From: Cynocephalus volans
Lineage: Eukaryota; Chordata; Mammalia; Dermoptera; Cynocephalidae
Length of the DNA stretch: 64,000 nucleotides
Assembly (NCBI RefSeq): GCF_027409185.1
Contig: NC_084463.1
Span: forward strand, 45,548,407 to 45,612,406
Direction: 5' to 3'
The notes under the pieces were generated by a model that saw only the letters and a program-made list of their open reading frames with translations, did no database searches and was not told where the DNA came from. Shown here piece after piece: positions 1 to 11,750 of this stretch. Position numbers and translations under genes: made by a program. Numbering within the stretch: the first letter of the stretch is position 1; each line of letters opens with the position of its first letter.

Positions 1-2214
1 ATCTATTTTGGATCTTAACCACTTATAAGATATATGGTTCCCAAATGGTTTTCTTATCCTGTACATTGTCCCTTTACTCTGTTGATTGTCTCCTTTGCTT
101 CACATGAGCTTTTAGTTTTATGAGCTGCCATGTGTCCATTTCTGCCTTGGTGAGCTGTGCTCTAGAGTTCATGTCCAAACATCTTTACTCAGGCCAAAGG
201 CATGAAGGTTTTACCTCTAGCAGCTTTACAGTTTCTGGTCTGAGGTTTAACTCTTTAATTATTTTAGGTTGTTTTTTTTACATGGGTAAAATATGGTCCA
301 TTTTTATTTTTCTGGATATAGATATTCAGTGTTTCTGACACTCTTAAAGAACCTATTGATTTCCCATTGTCTGTTAATGATATTTTGGTCAAAAATGAAT
401 TGACCATAAACGTGTGGGTTTCCTTTAGGACACTCTATTCTATTCCATTGGTCTTTGTATCTGTTTTTACGCCAGTGGCATGCTATATTGATTACTAGAG
501 CTTTATATTATATTTTTAAATCAGGTAGTGTGATGCTATCAGCTTTGCTCTTTTCACTCAATTTTACTTTGCCTGTTTGGGGTCTTTTGTGGTTCCATTC
601 AAATTTTAGAATTTGTTTCTATTTATGTGAAAAATTGGTATAGGATTTTGATAGACATTGCAATGAATCTGTAGATCACTTTGGGCATTATGTGTATTTT
701 CACCATATCAATTCTTCAAAATAATAAGCACCAAATATTTCCATTTATTTTTGTATTTTTCAATTTCTTCCTTCAATGCTTTATCCTTTCACTGCACAGA
801 CATTTCACCACCTTCGTTAAATTTATTTCTAAATATTTTATTTTTTTCTTTCTTTCTGATTTGGATGCTTTTTATTTATTTTTCTTGCTTAACGTTTTCG
901 CAAAGACTTCCAGTACTATGTTAAATAGAAGTGAAAAGGGTGGCTATTCTTTTCTATTTCTGAACTTGATAAAAACTTTTAACCTTTCACTGTCGAGTAT
1001 GATATTCGATTGAACTTGTCATACATTCACTTTATTGTGTAGAAGCACATTTTTCTATACCTAATTTACTGAAATTTTAGTCATTTGTTAAAAATATGTT
1101 CAATATTCTCAGTTGCATTTTTCTTTTTCGTATCTATTGATATGATCCCATGGTTTCTGTATTTTAGCCTGTTAATATGCTATGTCACATTTATTGCTTT
1201 GCATATGTTAAAACTCCCTTACCTCACAGAAATAAATCTCACTTGTTCATGATGAATAAACCTTTTAATGTGCTATTGAATTCAATTTTCTGCATCTGAA
1301 TTTATGAGTGAGACTGGCCTATAGTTTTTCTCTTGCAGTGTTTTTGTCTAACTTTTATATAAGGTAACACTGGCCTTCTAAGATGAGTTCAAAGTCTTCC
1401 ATCCTGAACATTTCAGAAGATTTGAGAAGCACTGGTATTAGTTCTTTAAGTGGCTGGTAGAATTTAAACATGAAGCCCTTGGGTTCTGGGCTTTTATTTG
1501 GTGAGAATTTGAGGGGAGATTATTATCATTTATTCAACCACCTTACTTGTTATTTGTCTGTTCAGATTTTCTCTTTCTGTGTAATTTTATCCTAGTAGGT
1601 TGTATGTGTCTAAAACTGTATTCATTTATTCTAGGTATCCATTTTGTTGCTGTAACTCACTGAGAGTAGTTTAAATTTTTTCATGTTTGTTTTTCTCCGA
1701 CATCAGTTGTAATGTCTTCTCTTTCATTTTTTATTTTACTTACTTGTGTCTTCTCACTTTTCTTATTAACCTAGGTAAAGTTTTATCAACTTTGTCTTTT
1801 AAGAAAACAAAAACAAAACCAAAAAATCTTAGTTCTGTTGATCTTCTCTAGTTTTTTAGTTTCTATTTTATTTATGTCTCTGCTCATTTTTCTTCCTTCA
1901 TTCCTTCTACTAACATTGGGTGTGGTTGTTCTTGGTTTTCTGATCCTTGAATTGCAATATTAGGTTGTTCCTCTGACATTTTTTTAATGTTGATATTTAC
2001 TACTATAAACTTTCCTGTTACACCTTCTTTTCTCATCCTGTAAGTTTTGATATTTCTTGTCTCCATTTCTGTTTATCTCATAATATTTTTTAAAATTTTT
2101 ATTTTGATTTCTACTTTGACCTATGAGTTGTTCTGGAGCATGTTGTTTAATTCACATGTTTGTGAATTTTTCAAATTTCTTCTTCACTAATATTTGAATT
2201 TGTCCGTTCAAATT
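1..2214 (-). mobile_element. Old L1, ORF2 region, inverted
   Basis: The plus strand reads as the complement of L1 ORF2, with the C-terminal part at low coordinates ('ctctattctattccattgg' is the complement of the conserved 'ccaatggaatagaatag') and the reverse-transcriptase region toward 900-1700. Heavily mutated, with no long open frame. It continues to the left of the window. Confidence 0.75.
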
Positions 2215-2415
2215 TTATGCTCAAACTTAATCTCCAATTGAATTCCATTAAGAGGTAGGCCCTTCAGAGGTGATTAGATTATTAGGGCTCCTTTCTTATG
2301 AATGGTATTAAGACTTCTGTAAAAGGAACTCTTTATACAGTATTTGGATCTTTTTTTTATCTTCTGCTGTTGCTATGAGGATGAAAAAATTAAGGCACCA
2401 TCTTGGAAGGAGAGA
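2215..2415 (+). mobile_element. MaLR LTR fragment (MLT1/MST-like) inside the L1
   Basis: Contains the recognisable MaLR wording 'gaggtaggcccttcagaggt' and 'cttatgaatggtattaa', interrupting the inverted L1. Boundaries are approximate and the copy is incomplete. Confidence 0.55.
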
Positions 2416-3220
2416 CCCCTGTTATTAATATTTTGTCTATCTCCTACATGTTTTTTTCTTTGTGATCACCAAGCCTTTCATAAAATATCTGAGAGTAATA
2501 AAATCTTAATTTGAGCTGATAACATCTCAACCTTGACTGCAAACAAAATCTATATTCATTTGCTCTAAGCCAACATTTCATACTTTTGATGTCACAATTT
2601 GCATTTTTATCTAGTATATTTCTTAACAATTATTTATTGATATTGAAGTTTTTAATAGTTTTGTCTTTTCTCTTTTATTCTATAGATATCTATAGATATA
2701 GATATAAGTGATTTACACATCTCTGTTACATTATCAGAGTGTTCTGAATTTGAATATATATTTATCTTTAGCTTATGATTTTTACTTTCATAGGTTTTCA
2801 TGTTTTAGGTTAATGTCTTTTCACTTTAATTTGAAGAACTCATGTTAGCATTTCTTGTAAGGGAGGTGGTGGTAATAAATTCCTTCAACTTTTGCTTGTC
2901 TAGGAATGTCTCCATTTTTCCATTTCTAAAGGACAGTTTCCCCCTGTGAACTGTTCTTGTTTGGCTTCCCCCCCATCTTTCAGCATTTCACTATCCCTTG
3001 GTTTGCAAGGCTTATGTTGATACATCAGGTGATAGTTTAATGGGGGTTTCATTATTTGTGATGAGTCTTTGTCTGCAAGCTGCTTTCTAGACTCTCTCAT
3101 TGCTTTGAATTTTAACATCTTGATAATTCACTTCTGATTATATTGTGTGTGTATGTTGATCTTGCCTCAGGTTCTTTGAGCTTCTTGATGTCCACATTCC
3201 TCCCAAGATATGGAGGTTTT
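2416..3220 (-). mobile_element. Old L1, continuation (5' part), inverted
   Basis: Complement of the L1 5' portion: 'cttcaacttttgcttgtc', 'ccatttttccatttctaaag' and 'gatgagtctttgtctgc' match an old-L1 segment seen again at 31.4-31.7 kb in this window. No coding potential. Confidence 0.65.
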
Positions 3221-3233
3221 CTGACAGTATTTT

Positions 3234-3424
3234 ATTTTTTTATTTTTTTATTTTTTTATTTTTAGGATAATTTATTATTATTATTATTATTTTTTTGTCT
3301 TTTTCGTGACCGGCACTCAGCCAGTGAGTACACCGGCCAGTCCTATATAGGATCCGAACCCGCGGCGGGAGCGTCTCTGCACTCCCAGTGCCGCACTCTC
3401 CGGAGTGCGCCACGGGCTCGGCCC
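3234..3424 (-). mobile_element. tRNA-Ile-derived SINE, GC-rich dimeric type, inverted, with target duplication
   Basis: The minus strand starts 'gggccgagcccgtggcgcac', continues to 'cgcgggttcggatcctatat' and 'aggactggccggtgtactca', and ends in an A/T-rich tail (plus-strand T-rich 3234-3296). Internal promoter boxes A and B of a tRNA are evident. The 13-bp duplication 'ctgacagtatttt' flanks it at 3221-3233 and 3425-3437. It sits inside the inverted L1, so it is younger. CpG density is high for this window, which also suggests youth. Confidence 0.88.
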
Positions 3425-3437
3425 CTGACAGTATTTT

Positions 3438-3960
3438 TTTAAATAAACCTTCCTCCCCTTTTTATCTCGCTTTTCCTGCTGAGATGCCCATAACTTCTAT
3501 GTGTTCACAGTTGATGGTGTTTCATGGGTCCCTTTTGTTTTCTTCACCTTTTTCCATTTTGCTGTTTTTGCTGCTCCTGTTGTTCCTCTCAGTGGCTTAT
3601 TTCAAATAATCTCCTTTGAGTTTGTTGGGTATTTCTTCTGCATGATCACAACTGCTGCTGAAGGTCTCCATTCATTTTTTTCACTTCTCTCATTGTTTTC
3701 TTCAACTCCATCATTTCTGTTTGGTTCCCTTTTTATGGTTTCTATTTCTTTTATAAACACAATTTTGTTTATGTATTTTTAAAATTGTATTTAGTTCTCT
3801 ATCAATGGCCTTTTTTTTTGTTGCTTTGTTTGTTTGCATCTCATTGAGTTCTCATTTCTTTGCAGTTAGTTACTGGAGTTTATAAGTTTCTTTTACTGTC
3901 ATCATGATTCACTGATCCTTCTTTATCTGCTACATTTGCATTAATGTCTGTGCATTTGAA
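3438..3960 (-). mobile_element. Old L1, further 5' part, inverted
   Basis: Continuation of the same inverted L1 after the SINE ('tcttctgcatgatcacaact', 'tgttcctctcagtggcttat'). The right boundary is uncertain. Confidence 0.5.
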
Positions 3961-4729
3961 GGGATACACACATCTTACAGTCTTTACAAGTTAAGGGCTT
4001 TAAAAAACATTTTGGCAGGTTAAGGGCTTCCCCTTTTAGTTTCTGAGTCCATCTGAGTAGATAAACTTGGTCACAAACATTCACATTTCTATCCTGCCAG
4101 CCCTGGCTCAGGTTGTAAACATGACAGGACTATGAGGGTTCCAACCCCCTACCAAACTGATTCTTTTCAGGAAGGGCCCCTTTCAGATCTGCTACACAGA
4201 CACAGACACACACACACACTCACAGAGTTATGAGGAACAGGTGAAAAACTGCCTAGATAAGATCACAGGTGAGGACTGGCCTAAATAGACCTTCCCTGGG
4301 CTGCCCTGTGTTACCTGTGACTGCCTTCTACCAAATGACCAAAGGTGTTGGGGGTGAGGACTGAGCCAATGTCTGCATTATTGAAAAATTTTCTCACTCC
4401 GGGCTCAGAAAGTAAGTACACAGCAGAATATCTTCCTCTCTTGAGTGTTTCTTGCCAAGTGAGCTGAACAGGGGGCTTTCTCTCAAATGTAGGTGTCTGG
4501 TTACCAAAGTTCTAAGTTCTTTCTGCATCTATTGTTAAGGAAGTGATGTCATATCTTCAATGTTACATGACCTGGGTCTCTGTCTTCAATACCATCTACT
4601 CAAACATTCCTGGAGGCTGCTGGCTGGTCACCCTCCTCTCCTGTGTCACCTCCTTAACAGTCCGTGATTGTGCAAACACAGCCCTTCCTCAGCCCCCTGG
4701 GAAAAAGTGAATGGAGCCAGTGTCTCAGG
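3961..4729. other. No recognisable feature
   Basis: Contains only a short CA run at 4205-4221. No gene or repeat I can support. Confidence 0.4.
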
Positions 4730-4925
4730 TTTGAGGACCCAGAGCTAGATCAGATCCTCCTTTTCCTTACCATTTCTGTGACCCCAGACCAGCCATTGTG
4801 TCCTCTAAGTCCTTCTTGTCTCTTAATATGCACAATGGGAATCATGCCAGCATCTACTTCATAGGAAACTCATCAGGCGTGTATGAAATAAAACTTAGAA
4901 ATCTCAGGCTTGATGCCACATGTAG
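4730..4925 (+). mobile_element. MIR SINE fragment
   Basis: Diverged MIR wording including 'atgcacaatgggaatcatgc' and 'atctacttcatagg'. This is the region after the MIR core. Confidence 0.55.
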
Positions 4926-4969
4926 AAAGGATCATGCACATGTTTAGAGATAAAAGGTGAGGAAAAGAG

Positions 4970-5085
4970 TGAGAGGCAGCATGGACTAGAGCTCTGACAG
5001 GCCTGAGTTCCAGCAGTGTGATCTTGGGAAATTCACTTCTCTTTATGGCCTCATTATTTCATTCTGTGCTGGTAAAACTTTAACA
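4970..5085 (+). mobile_element. MIR SINE fragment
   Basis: 'gcctgagttcc', 'gtgatcttgggaaattcact' and 'tggcctcatta' match the MIR core in the same order. Confidence 0.65.
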
Positions 5086-5277
5086 TTAAATACAATTCAG
5101 ATATTTCTATCCTTTGATAATAAACCTTCCACTTCCTGTCCATCATGTTTACAATGGGACCCATGAGCCTCCCCTCAGCCTACGAGGTGCAGCCTCCACG
5201 GTGGCTCCAACACTGCCTGGTTATTCACTCGCTTCTGACCAACAGGATAAAAAACAAATGTGAGAGTATCACTTCTA

Positions 5278-5640
5278 TCTTAGTCATTTCAGAGTGTGTG
5301 ACAAAGCACTGTAGACAAGATCACTTGTAAATAACAGAAATTTACTTCTCACCATTCTGCAGCCTGGAAGTTTGAAATCAAGGGGCCACCATGGCTGGGT
5401 TCTGGTGAGGAGTCCCTTCCAGGTCGCAGACTGCAGACTTCAGGTTGTCTTTTAACCTGGCAGAGAGGGGAGGAGAGAGCCCTCTGTGGTCCATTGTATA
5501 AGGCCAGTCATCCCTTTCATGAGGGATCCAGCCTCATGACCTAATTGCTTCCCAAAGGCCCCACTTTCTAATTTTATCACATTTGCTGTTAGGATTTCAA
5601 CATACAATTTCGAAGTGGTACAAAAACATTCAGACCATTG
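5278..5640 (-). mobile_element. MLT1-type MaLR LTR, inverted
   Basis: Complement of an MLT1 LTR: 'acagaaatttacttctcacc', 'ggaagtttgaaatcaagggg' and 'atgacctaattgcttcccaa' are typical. Diverged and old. Confidence 0.75.
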
Positions 5641-6306
5641 CAGATTCCAAGATTTGATTACACAAAAAGCTGTCATTTTCTTTTACTCTCTTCAATGTTT
5701 TCTCTTTCTCTCTTTTCCATTCTATTTCTCAAACTGTGAATGCAAGCTCCTATGTTATCAGCTTCCCTATGCAGAGGCCCACATGGCAGAGATCTGAGGG
5801 AATATCCAGGCCAACAGATGAAAAGAAACTTAGGCTGTCCATCTAAACTGAGTGAAAAATATTTTTTACCAGGGAGTCAGAACACAATGGGTCTTTGATA
5901 GAGAAACAAAGCCAGCAGACACTTTCTGAGTACCTGCAACCCTTGGGGTCACTTGCTCCAAGCACCGCAATTTATAAAGAGAAAAACTAATACATTTATT
6001 TTCCATAGCCCCTGTCTACAACAGAGTGGGAGGGCTCATCTCAGTTCCAGATGTCAACATAAATATACTGCAGGACTTCAGTTCAGTCCTTTCACAGCTG
6101 TGCTGGTGATGGCCCTGGCTCAGGCACAACCTTGGGAACATTTCAGATCTTCTGCCCATGCTCTGGGCCCCTGGGCATGTAACCAGGAGAATAGATGCCA
6201 CTGCCCTGTGGCACAGCTGTCTGCATCCTCTTCTTCCCCCCCCTTATGTCACTTTCCTAGTATTTGCCCCTTCCCTTCTTTGCTTCCAGGTTCTCCAATT
6301 GAGAAA

Positions 6307-6310
<4 letters not shown>
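5641..6310. other. Mostly unassigned, with one old repeat fragment
   Basis: 5740-5840 ('ccctatgcagaggcccacat', 'ggccaacagatgaaaag') resembles the same old repeat family seen at 62.6-63.2 kb. The rest has no supported feature. Confidence 0.4.
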
Positions 6311-6348
<38 letters not shown>

Positions 6349-6408
6349 TGTGTGTGTCTGTGTGTGTGTCAGTGTGTGTCTGTGTGTGTGTGTGTCTGTC
6401 TGTGCATG
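6311..6408 (+). repeat. (TG)n microsatellite with TC interruptions
   Basis: About 98 bases of TG repeats broken by 'tgtctg' and 'tcagtg' units. Long apparent open frames across it (Cys-Val repeats) are artefacts. Confidence 0.95.
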
Positions 6409-6909
6409 CTCTTGCTCATATGGACATGTGGAAAGAAAAATGTCCCTCTGTGGAAAGGGAGTGCACAGGGGCTTTTAGTATCTTAGTGGCTCTCACTTTC
6501 AAAGAAATCCTGATGGGAAGAGGGGGAGTCCTATGTAATATTCTGGACTCTGCCCACCTCTTCTGGTTTGGACCAGTCTAAGTCCCTTTCTGGTCCTCAG
6601 TTTACAAATTGTAAATGATGAGATGGATGTGGAACAGCATATATGTGTGCTCTGCAAAGACATGAATTAGGGATCCATCAACACCAGATGGAGTTTCAGT
6701 GCAGGCTGGGCTTAGATGCACAAAGATTTACAGGCCTCTTGACACGGCCAATGTAGGTGAACATGTGGAATGGGGCACCTAGACCTCCTTTCCAGGGTGG
6801 GACATGCAGGCACAGCCCCAAGACCTCTGCTCTTGAAGTAAGTCTCACATGATCTTCCCAACTTCAGCCTCTACCAGCTCTGTTAATTATAACAAAATTA
6901 AAATTAAAA

Positions 6910-7800
6910 TTAAACAATTCACTGGGAGAAAAATTGGCAATTTGATTAGACATTTTCCAAAAGGATAACCAAGTGTGCAAGTGTATGAAAAGTGCTACAT
7001 AATGTTACTCATCAGTAAAATGCAAAGTACAACCACAACGTGACACCACTATGCAATTGCAAAACTAAAAATCATTGACAATATCACCCCTTGTCAGGGT
7101 GTAGAGCAACTGAAACTCTGGCACACTGCTGTGTGTGTCACTTGTTTCACCCACTTTCCAAACCCTTTATTAGTATCTGATAAAGATGGACATATACACA
7201 CTCAGTGACACAACAATTTAACTCTTACATATATATGCAATAAAAATGCAGAAGAATGCTCAGAACAGCATTATTTGATACTCCTCCAAACTGGAAACAA
7301 TCCAAATGTTCATCAGCAATAGAAAGGATAAATGAAATGAGTTTTATTTTTTATAATGTGATACTAAACAGAAATAAGAACAAGCTACAACATTTGACAA
7401 TATCCCTGAAACTTGGGCTGGCCAGTTTGCTCACTTGGGAGAGTGTGGTGCTGGTAAGACCAAGGCCATGGGTTCAGACACCCACACTGGCCAGCCACCA
7501 AGAAAAAAACAAACAAAAATTCTGAAACTTACAAACATAATTAAAGTAACAAACAGAGACCAGTACATTCTGTTTGATTCTATTTATATAAAGTTAAAAA
7601 CAAGTAAAGCTACTTCAAAAGCTAGCAAATGCATTACTTTGGGGGAAGACAGGGTAGGATCTTGGAAAGGGAACACAAGGGGCTCCTGCAGGGTTGGGGA
7701 TGTTTCATTTCTTGTGGGCACTGGTTACCAGATGTGTCCCATTTGGATAATTTATTGAGCTATAAACTTATTACTTCCATACATTTAGGTATGTCTGCTG
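6910..7800 (+). mobile_element. Old L1 3' end, interrupted by a tRNA-SINE
   Basis: Matches the ORF2 end and 3' UTR of old L1 ('ccaaaaggataaccaagtg', 'actggaaacaatccaaatgt', 'aataatttattgagctataa'-type ending). Split by the SINE at 7415-7521. Confidence 0.65.
7415..7521 (+). mobile_element. tRNA-Ile-derived SINE with target duplication
   Basis: Starts 'gggctggccagtttgctcac', then 'gctggtaagaccaaggccat' and 'gggttcagacaccc', ending in an A-rich tail. A 9-bp duplication 'ctgaaactt' lies at 7406-7414 and 7522-7530. Monomeric form. Confidence 0.88.
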
Positions 7801-7879
7801 TGCTCTGACACATGAATCCAGTTAATTAAATCCAGAACTCTTTCCCTGGCTAACTCCAAAGCTAGGAGACACAGTAGAT

Positions 7880-8050
7880 TGTTCAAGACTCTGGAATTAC
7901 AAGGTGTAGATTTGTATCCTGGATCTTACTACTTTGTATCTCAGAGATTTTGATCAAATTACTAACTTTTTGAGCCTCAGTTTCTTCATCTGTAAATTGG
8001 ATTAATTATGGTTTCCTTTTCGAATTCATGAGATTAAATCCTCTAAAAAA
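7880..8050 (+). mobile_element. MIR SINE
   Basis: Well-preserved MIR: 'ttgagcctcagtttcttcat' and 'ctgtaaattggattaattat', preceded by the 'gtatcctggatcttactact' core. Confidence 0.8.
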
Positions 8051-9380
8051 TATTGGCTCTTGTGAGGCCCCTGTTGTCCCTTAGTCTGTGGGCTACAGAC
8101 AAGATGAACAAAGGCTTGGGCCAGAGGAAGGGGAAGAATGAGGTTGTGGTCAAAGCTGTTCTCTGGGTGCAGAGAGCAATAAACGTTCAGAGATGCTGCT
8201 GAGTTACAAGAAACAGTCCAGCAGCCTTGCGTTCCCTGTCTCTGGCCTCCTGCTCATCTGTAAACACAGAAATTGAACAAAAGTCATGATCTCTGGCTGG
8301 TTAGTTTTTTCAGCTATGACATTGTCCAGTTGATAGAGCAACAAAAATGCTACCCGAAAGCCAAACGTAAATGTCTACATGTGTCTGTTTATTTCCACAT
8401 CTGTTCAAATATTTCTGGAAGATGCAGCTGTAGGATTTGAGATTTTGTAGCATGATGACTGGGCACTCCATCTCTTCTGATGTCAGGAGGATATAAAAAT
8501 ATTCACACATGGAAGGAAGGTAGGTGAGACCTACGCAGGGTACTTACTACACTACCCTTCTCTTCTGTGTACCTTTCCATAAGGTTTTGCTACATTTAAA
8601 AAAAATCGCTCTACCTTCTTGACCTGCTGGCCCTTCTGCCTCCATTCCCCATCTCCCCGGAAGCACACAGCTATCTCAATGACTCTTTGGGAAGAAGGCA
8701 TCAAGTTTACACAGGCTAAGAGCAGCCAACTGGGTTTTTCATTATGGGCATCCCCCCACAATCTTACACAAAACTCCAATTTCCTTTTATGCGATCCAAG
8801 CCCTTCAGCATCCTCATGCTGGCACTGCACACAAGGCAATGTTTCAGATCATCTGCAAGGAGCTCTGGTGTTCATCTCTCCAGCCTCCTGTGCCTGCACT
8901 TTCCAGCTGGGTAGCTCTGCCTGAGGCACTGCAGTGTCAGAAGCAAACACACCCTAACAGCTTTTTGTCATTTACCTGTCTTTCCCCAGAGTGCCGCTTC
9001 ACCTTAGAGAGTTAGTAGGGAGGAGATAATCCCCAGGGCAAATGAAAACAATGCTTCCTTACAACTTGTGGGATGTCACTTCTGGCTAAGCTGCCAGGTT
9101 CGTACTCTCAGGGAACATGACAAAGCAAGCTGGGGTTTGTATACCAAGGCAGCTTCTTCCTCTTTGAATAAAGTAACATCAAATGCACTGTTCTGATGAG
9201 TAGGATATTAATCAAATACACTATTTCCAGGTAAATAAAGGGTTCTGGAGAATTAGGAAGAAAAAATAATACTGAGTTTCAGATACATGTAAAGCTCTCC
9301 AGCTAAAATTAAAATAGCAAGTAAATAAGTCAAGTGGAACAGGCCAGCATTATAGAAAATCACTTGATGTCACTCAATGA
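8051..9380. other. No recognisable feature
   Basis: Apparently unique intergenic sequence. The open frames here are short and lack codon or domain support. Confidence 0.4.
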
Positions 9381-9530
9381 TTCAATAAATATATTTTTTC
9401 AACCTGAGCCAGTGCTGTTCCAGTCACTGTGCTAGGACCGTATTTGATGAGCAAGACTGAAAAGCTTCTGTTCTCACAAGAACTCACATTTTGGCAGAAT
9501 GCTAGGAAGCACACCTTGACACTATTCCCA
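9381..9530. mobile_element. L2-like 3' end fragment
   Basis: 'attcaataaatatatttttt', 'cactgtgctagg' and 'caagaactcacattttgg' resemble the mammalian L2 tail region. Weak. Confidence 0.4.
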
Positions 9531-10164
9531 AGAGAGGTGACATCCAAGTGATAGGTGACTTCGCCATTTTTGCCTGCCTAAGTGTCCCTTCTTTTCTTAA
9601 TAACACCTGGATATTTCCTTTGGAGAGCTGCCTCTACAACAATGCCAGTCGTCCTGGCTCAGGAGACAGGCCTGTGTCCTGGGCCTACTGAGAGCATCAC
9701 GTGTCCCTGGGGATGGCAATCATGCAACAAGATCCACTCACGCACTTGAGACTCTCATCCTTGGATTCTCCAAACTGTTGGAAGTAAGCCACGAGCTGCT
9801 GGGGACAGACTGAAAGCAGCAGAGACAGCGAGACAAAACCCTAACTGCACTGCATGAGCCCCTGAATCCAGTTCTACCGAGGCTAGATATACTGTGAGAC
9901 TTGGGAGACACATAAATCTCTCTCACGTTTTTTCCTTTAGATCAGTTTGTGTTGGGATTCTATCTCTTCCAACAGATCTCAACTAAGAACAGTTAAGAAT
10001 CCTTTATTTTCAGCTGGGCATTGAAAAGTTACATACTCATCTGCTGTGTTTACAAGGCTTTCACTCACAGTAAGACAGGTCTAGCTTGGCCTCCCGGTTC
10101 ATCACTTACCAGATTTAGAATTCTGGTTCCTCTTTTCTCTCACCTCTAAACTGACAGTAATAGC
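9531..10164. other. No recognisable feature
   Basis: No gene or repeat I can support. Confidence 0.4.
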
Positions 10165-10189
10165 AGGGTAATATAAAAACCTTCTTTGT

Positions 10190-10322
10190 AGGTTTGCAAA
10201 ATGCAATGAGACCCTGGATGGAGAATGCTTTGCACAGTGCCTGGCACATGGTAAGTGCCCAATAAATGGCAGTCATTGTGATTCTGATGATAATGGTTAT
10301 TATCATAATGATGATCATAACA
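10190..10322 (+). mobile_element. MIR SINE 3' portion
   Basis: 'gcacagtgcctggcacatgg' and 'taagtgcccaataaatggca' are the MIR 3' end almost verbatim. It is followed by a TGATAATGG/ATTATCATAATGATGATCAT imperfect palindrome. Confidence 0.8.
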
Positions 10323-10819
10323 TTCCAAACCCTCTCCTGGCTCTATGCCCTCCCCTCTTGCAACTGCCCTGTTTCCCTGCCTCCTTTCACTACAAAACTT
10401 TTTTAAAAGGATATGTATTCTCTCTATTTTGCACTTTTTACTTTCTGCCCCCTGATTTCCACCACTCCAATCAGGCTTTTATTTCCCCAGTTTGCTATTG
10501 AAATTGCTGTTGTCAAGATCACCTATAAACTCCATCTTGCCAAAACAGTAATTAAATTTCCTCTCATTTTTCTCAGCCCTTTGGTTGTGTTTACCACAGT
10601 GGACACATTCTTCATCTTGAAGCATTTTCCTCAATTGGCATCTGGGAAACCACACACCAGGCTTTTCTTCAACCTCACTCTCCACCCTCTGTCTGTCTTT
10701 GCTGTCTCCTCCTCCTCTTCTGATGATCTCTCTATGCTCACTCCCTGGGTCACTTCATTGTGTTCTTACCTAGGTAAACCACTTATCCATCAATGGCTTT
10801 GCAATATATTCCTGTAGTC

Positions 10820-11750
10820 CCAAACCCTCCCCTGAGGTCCAGATCCCTCAGTCTAACCATCCATGTAACTTAACTTGGATGTCCAACAGGCCCCTTAAGC
10901 ATAATAGAAACAAAACTCACTTGTCAATTTCACCATCTCTCTCTTCTCTAAAACCTGCTCCTCCTCATGGGGTCTCCATCTTGGATCATTATTTCCACTT
11001 TCTCAGATGAAAACCTAGATATCATCTTCAATTCCTCTCTTTTCTTGGTCACCACATTCAACTTATCTGCAGGTACTGTAGACTCTGACTTCAGATTCAT
11101 TCTGAATCGAATGCCATCTCATTTCCTCCACGCTTTCCAACTGACTTCACACACAAGACTATGCAGCAGCATCTCACTGGCCCCCAGGCCTCATGTTTGC
11201 CCCCTCACATACTGACAGATCATCTTACACTTCTGCCACCTCAAATCTCCAGTGGCTTAATACCTATGATAAAATTCAAGCACCTATGATATACTTATCA
11301 CAAAATCAAAAATTCTTAAAAATGTCCCATGACATTTATGTTTTATGTAGCACTTGCATCCTCCTAGGACTATCACTTGCAAACTTCTTCCACCTGTCTG
11401 TCCCTTTCTCACCATCTCCAGCCACACTCAGTGTGCTTCAGAGATCTCACACATGCCACACTGGGTCCTGCTTCAAGGCCTTTGTTGCTGCTGTTCCTTC
11501 TGACTGGAACACTATTCTCCCAAGGATTCCCATGGCGGGCTTCTCAGTTTTTAGTTCATTGCTCAAAAGTTACCTCCCTAGAGAGGCCTTGCCTGACCAT
11601 GGCCCCTAAAGATGTCTCTTTCCCACCCCATCCGCTCTCTCTCCTGCTCTTCTGTATTCTGCCTTATTTTCTTCAGATTGCTTATTTATTTATTTTCACC
11701 CACTTGTTGTCTGCCTTCCCTGGTTGGGTTCACTGTCACATAGCACAGAA
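10820..11750 (+). mobile_element. L2 LINE, 3' half
   Basis: Wording typical of L2: 'cttggatgtccaacaggccc', 'ctccagtggcttaatacc', 'cttctgactggaacactatt' and 'gagaggccttgcctgacc', ending in 'tttatttattttcacccact'. Degenerate, no open frame of note. Some upstream sequence from 10420 may belong to it. Confidence 0.65.

Noticed and set aside
5953..6581. Cys/Val-rich open frames of up to 177 codons
   Set aside because: They run across a TG microsatellite, which is open in several frames at once. No domain or splice support.
8101..8200. Possible processed pseudogene starting 'atgaacaaaggc'
   Set aside because: Translation matches no protein I know. No poly(A) or flanking duplication.
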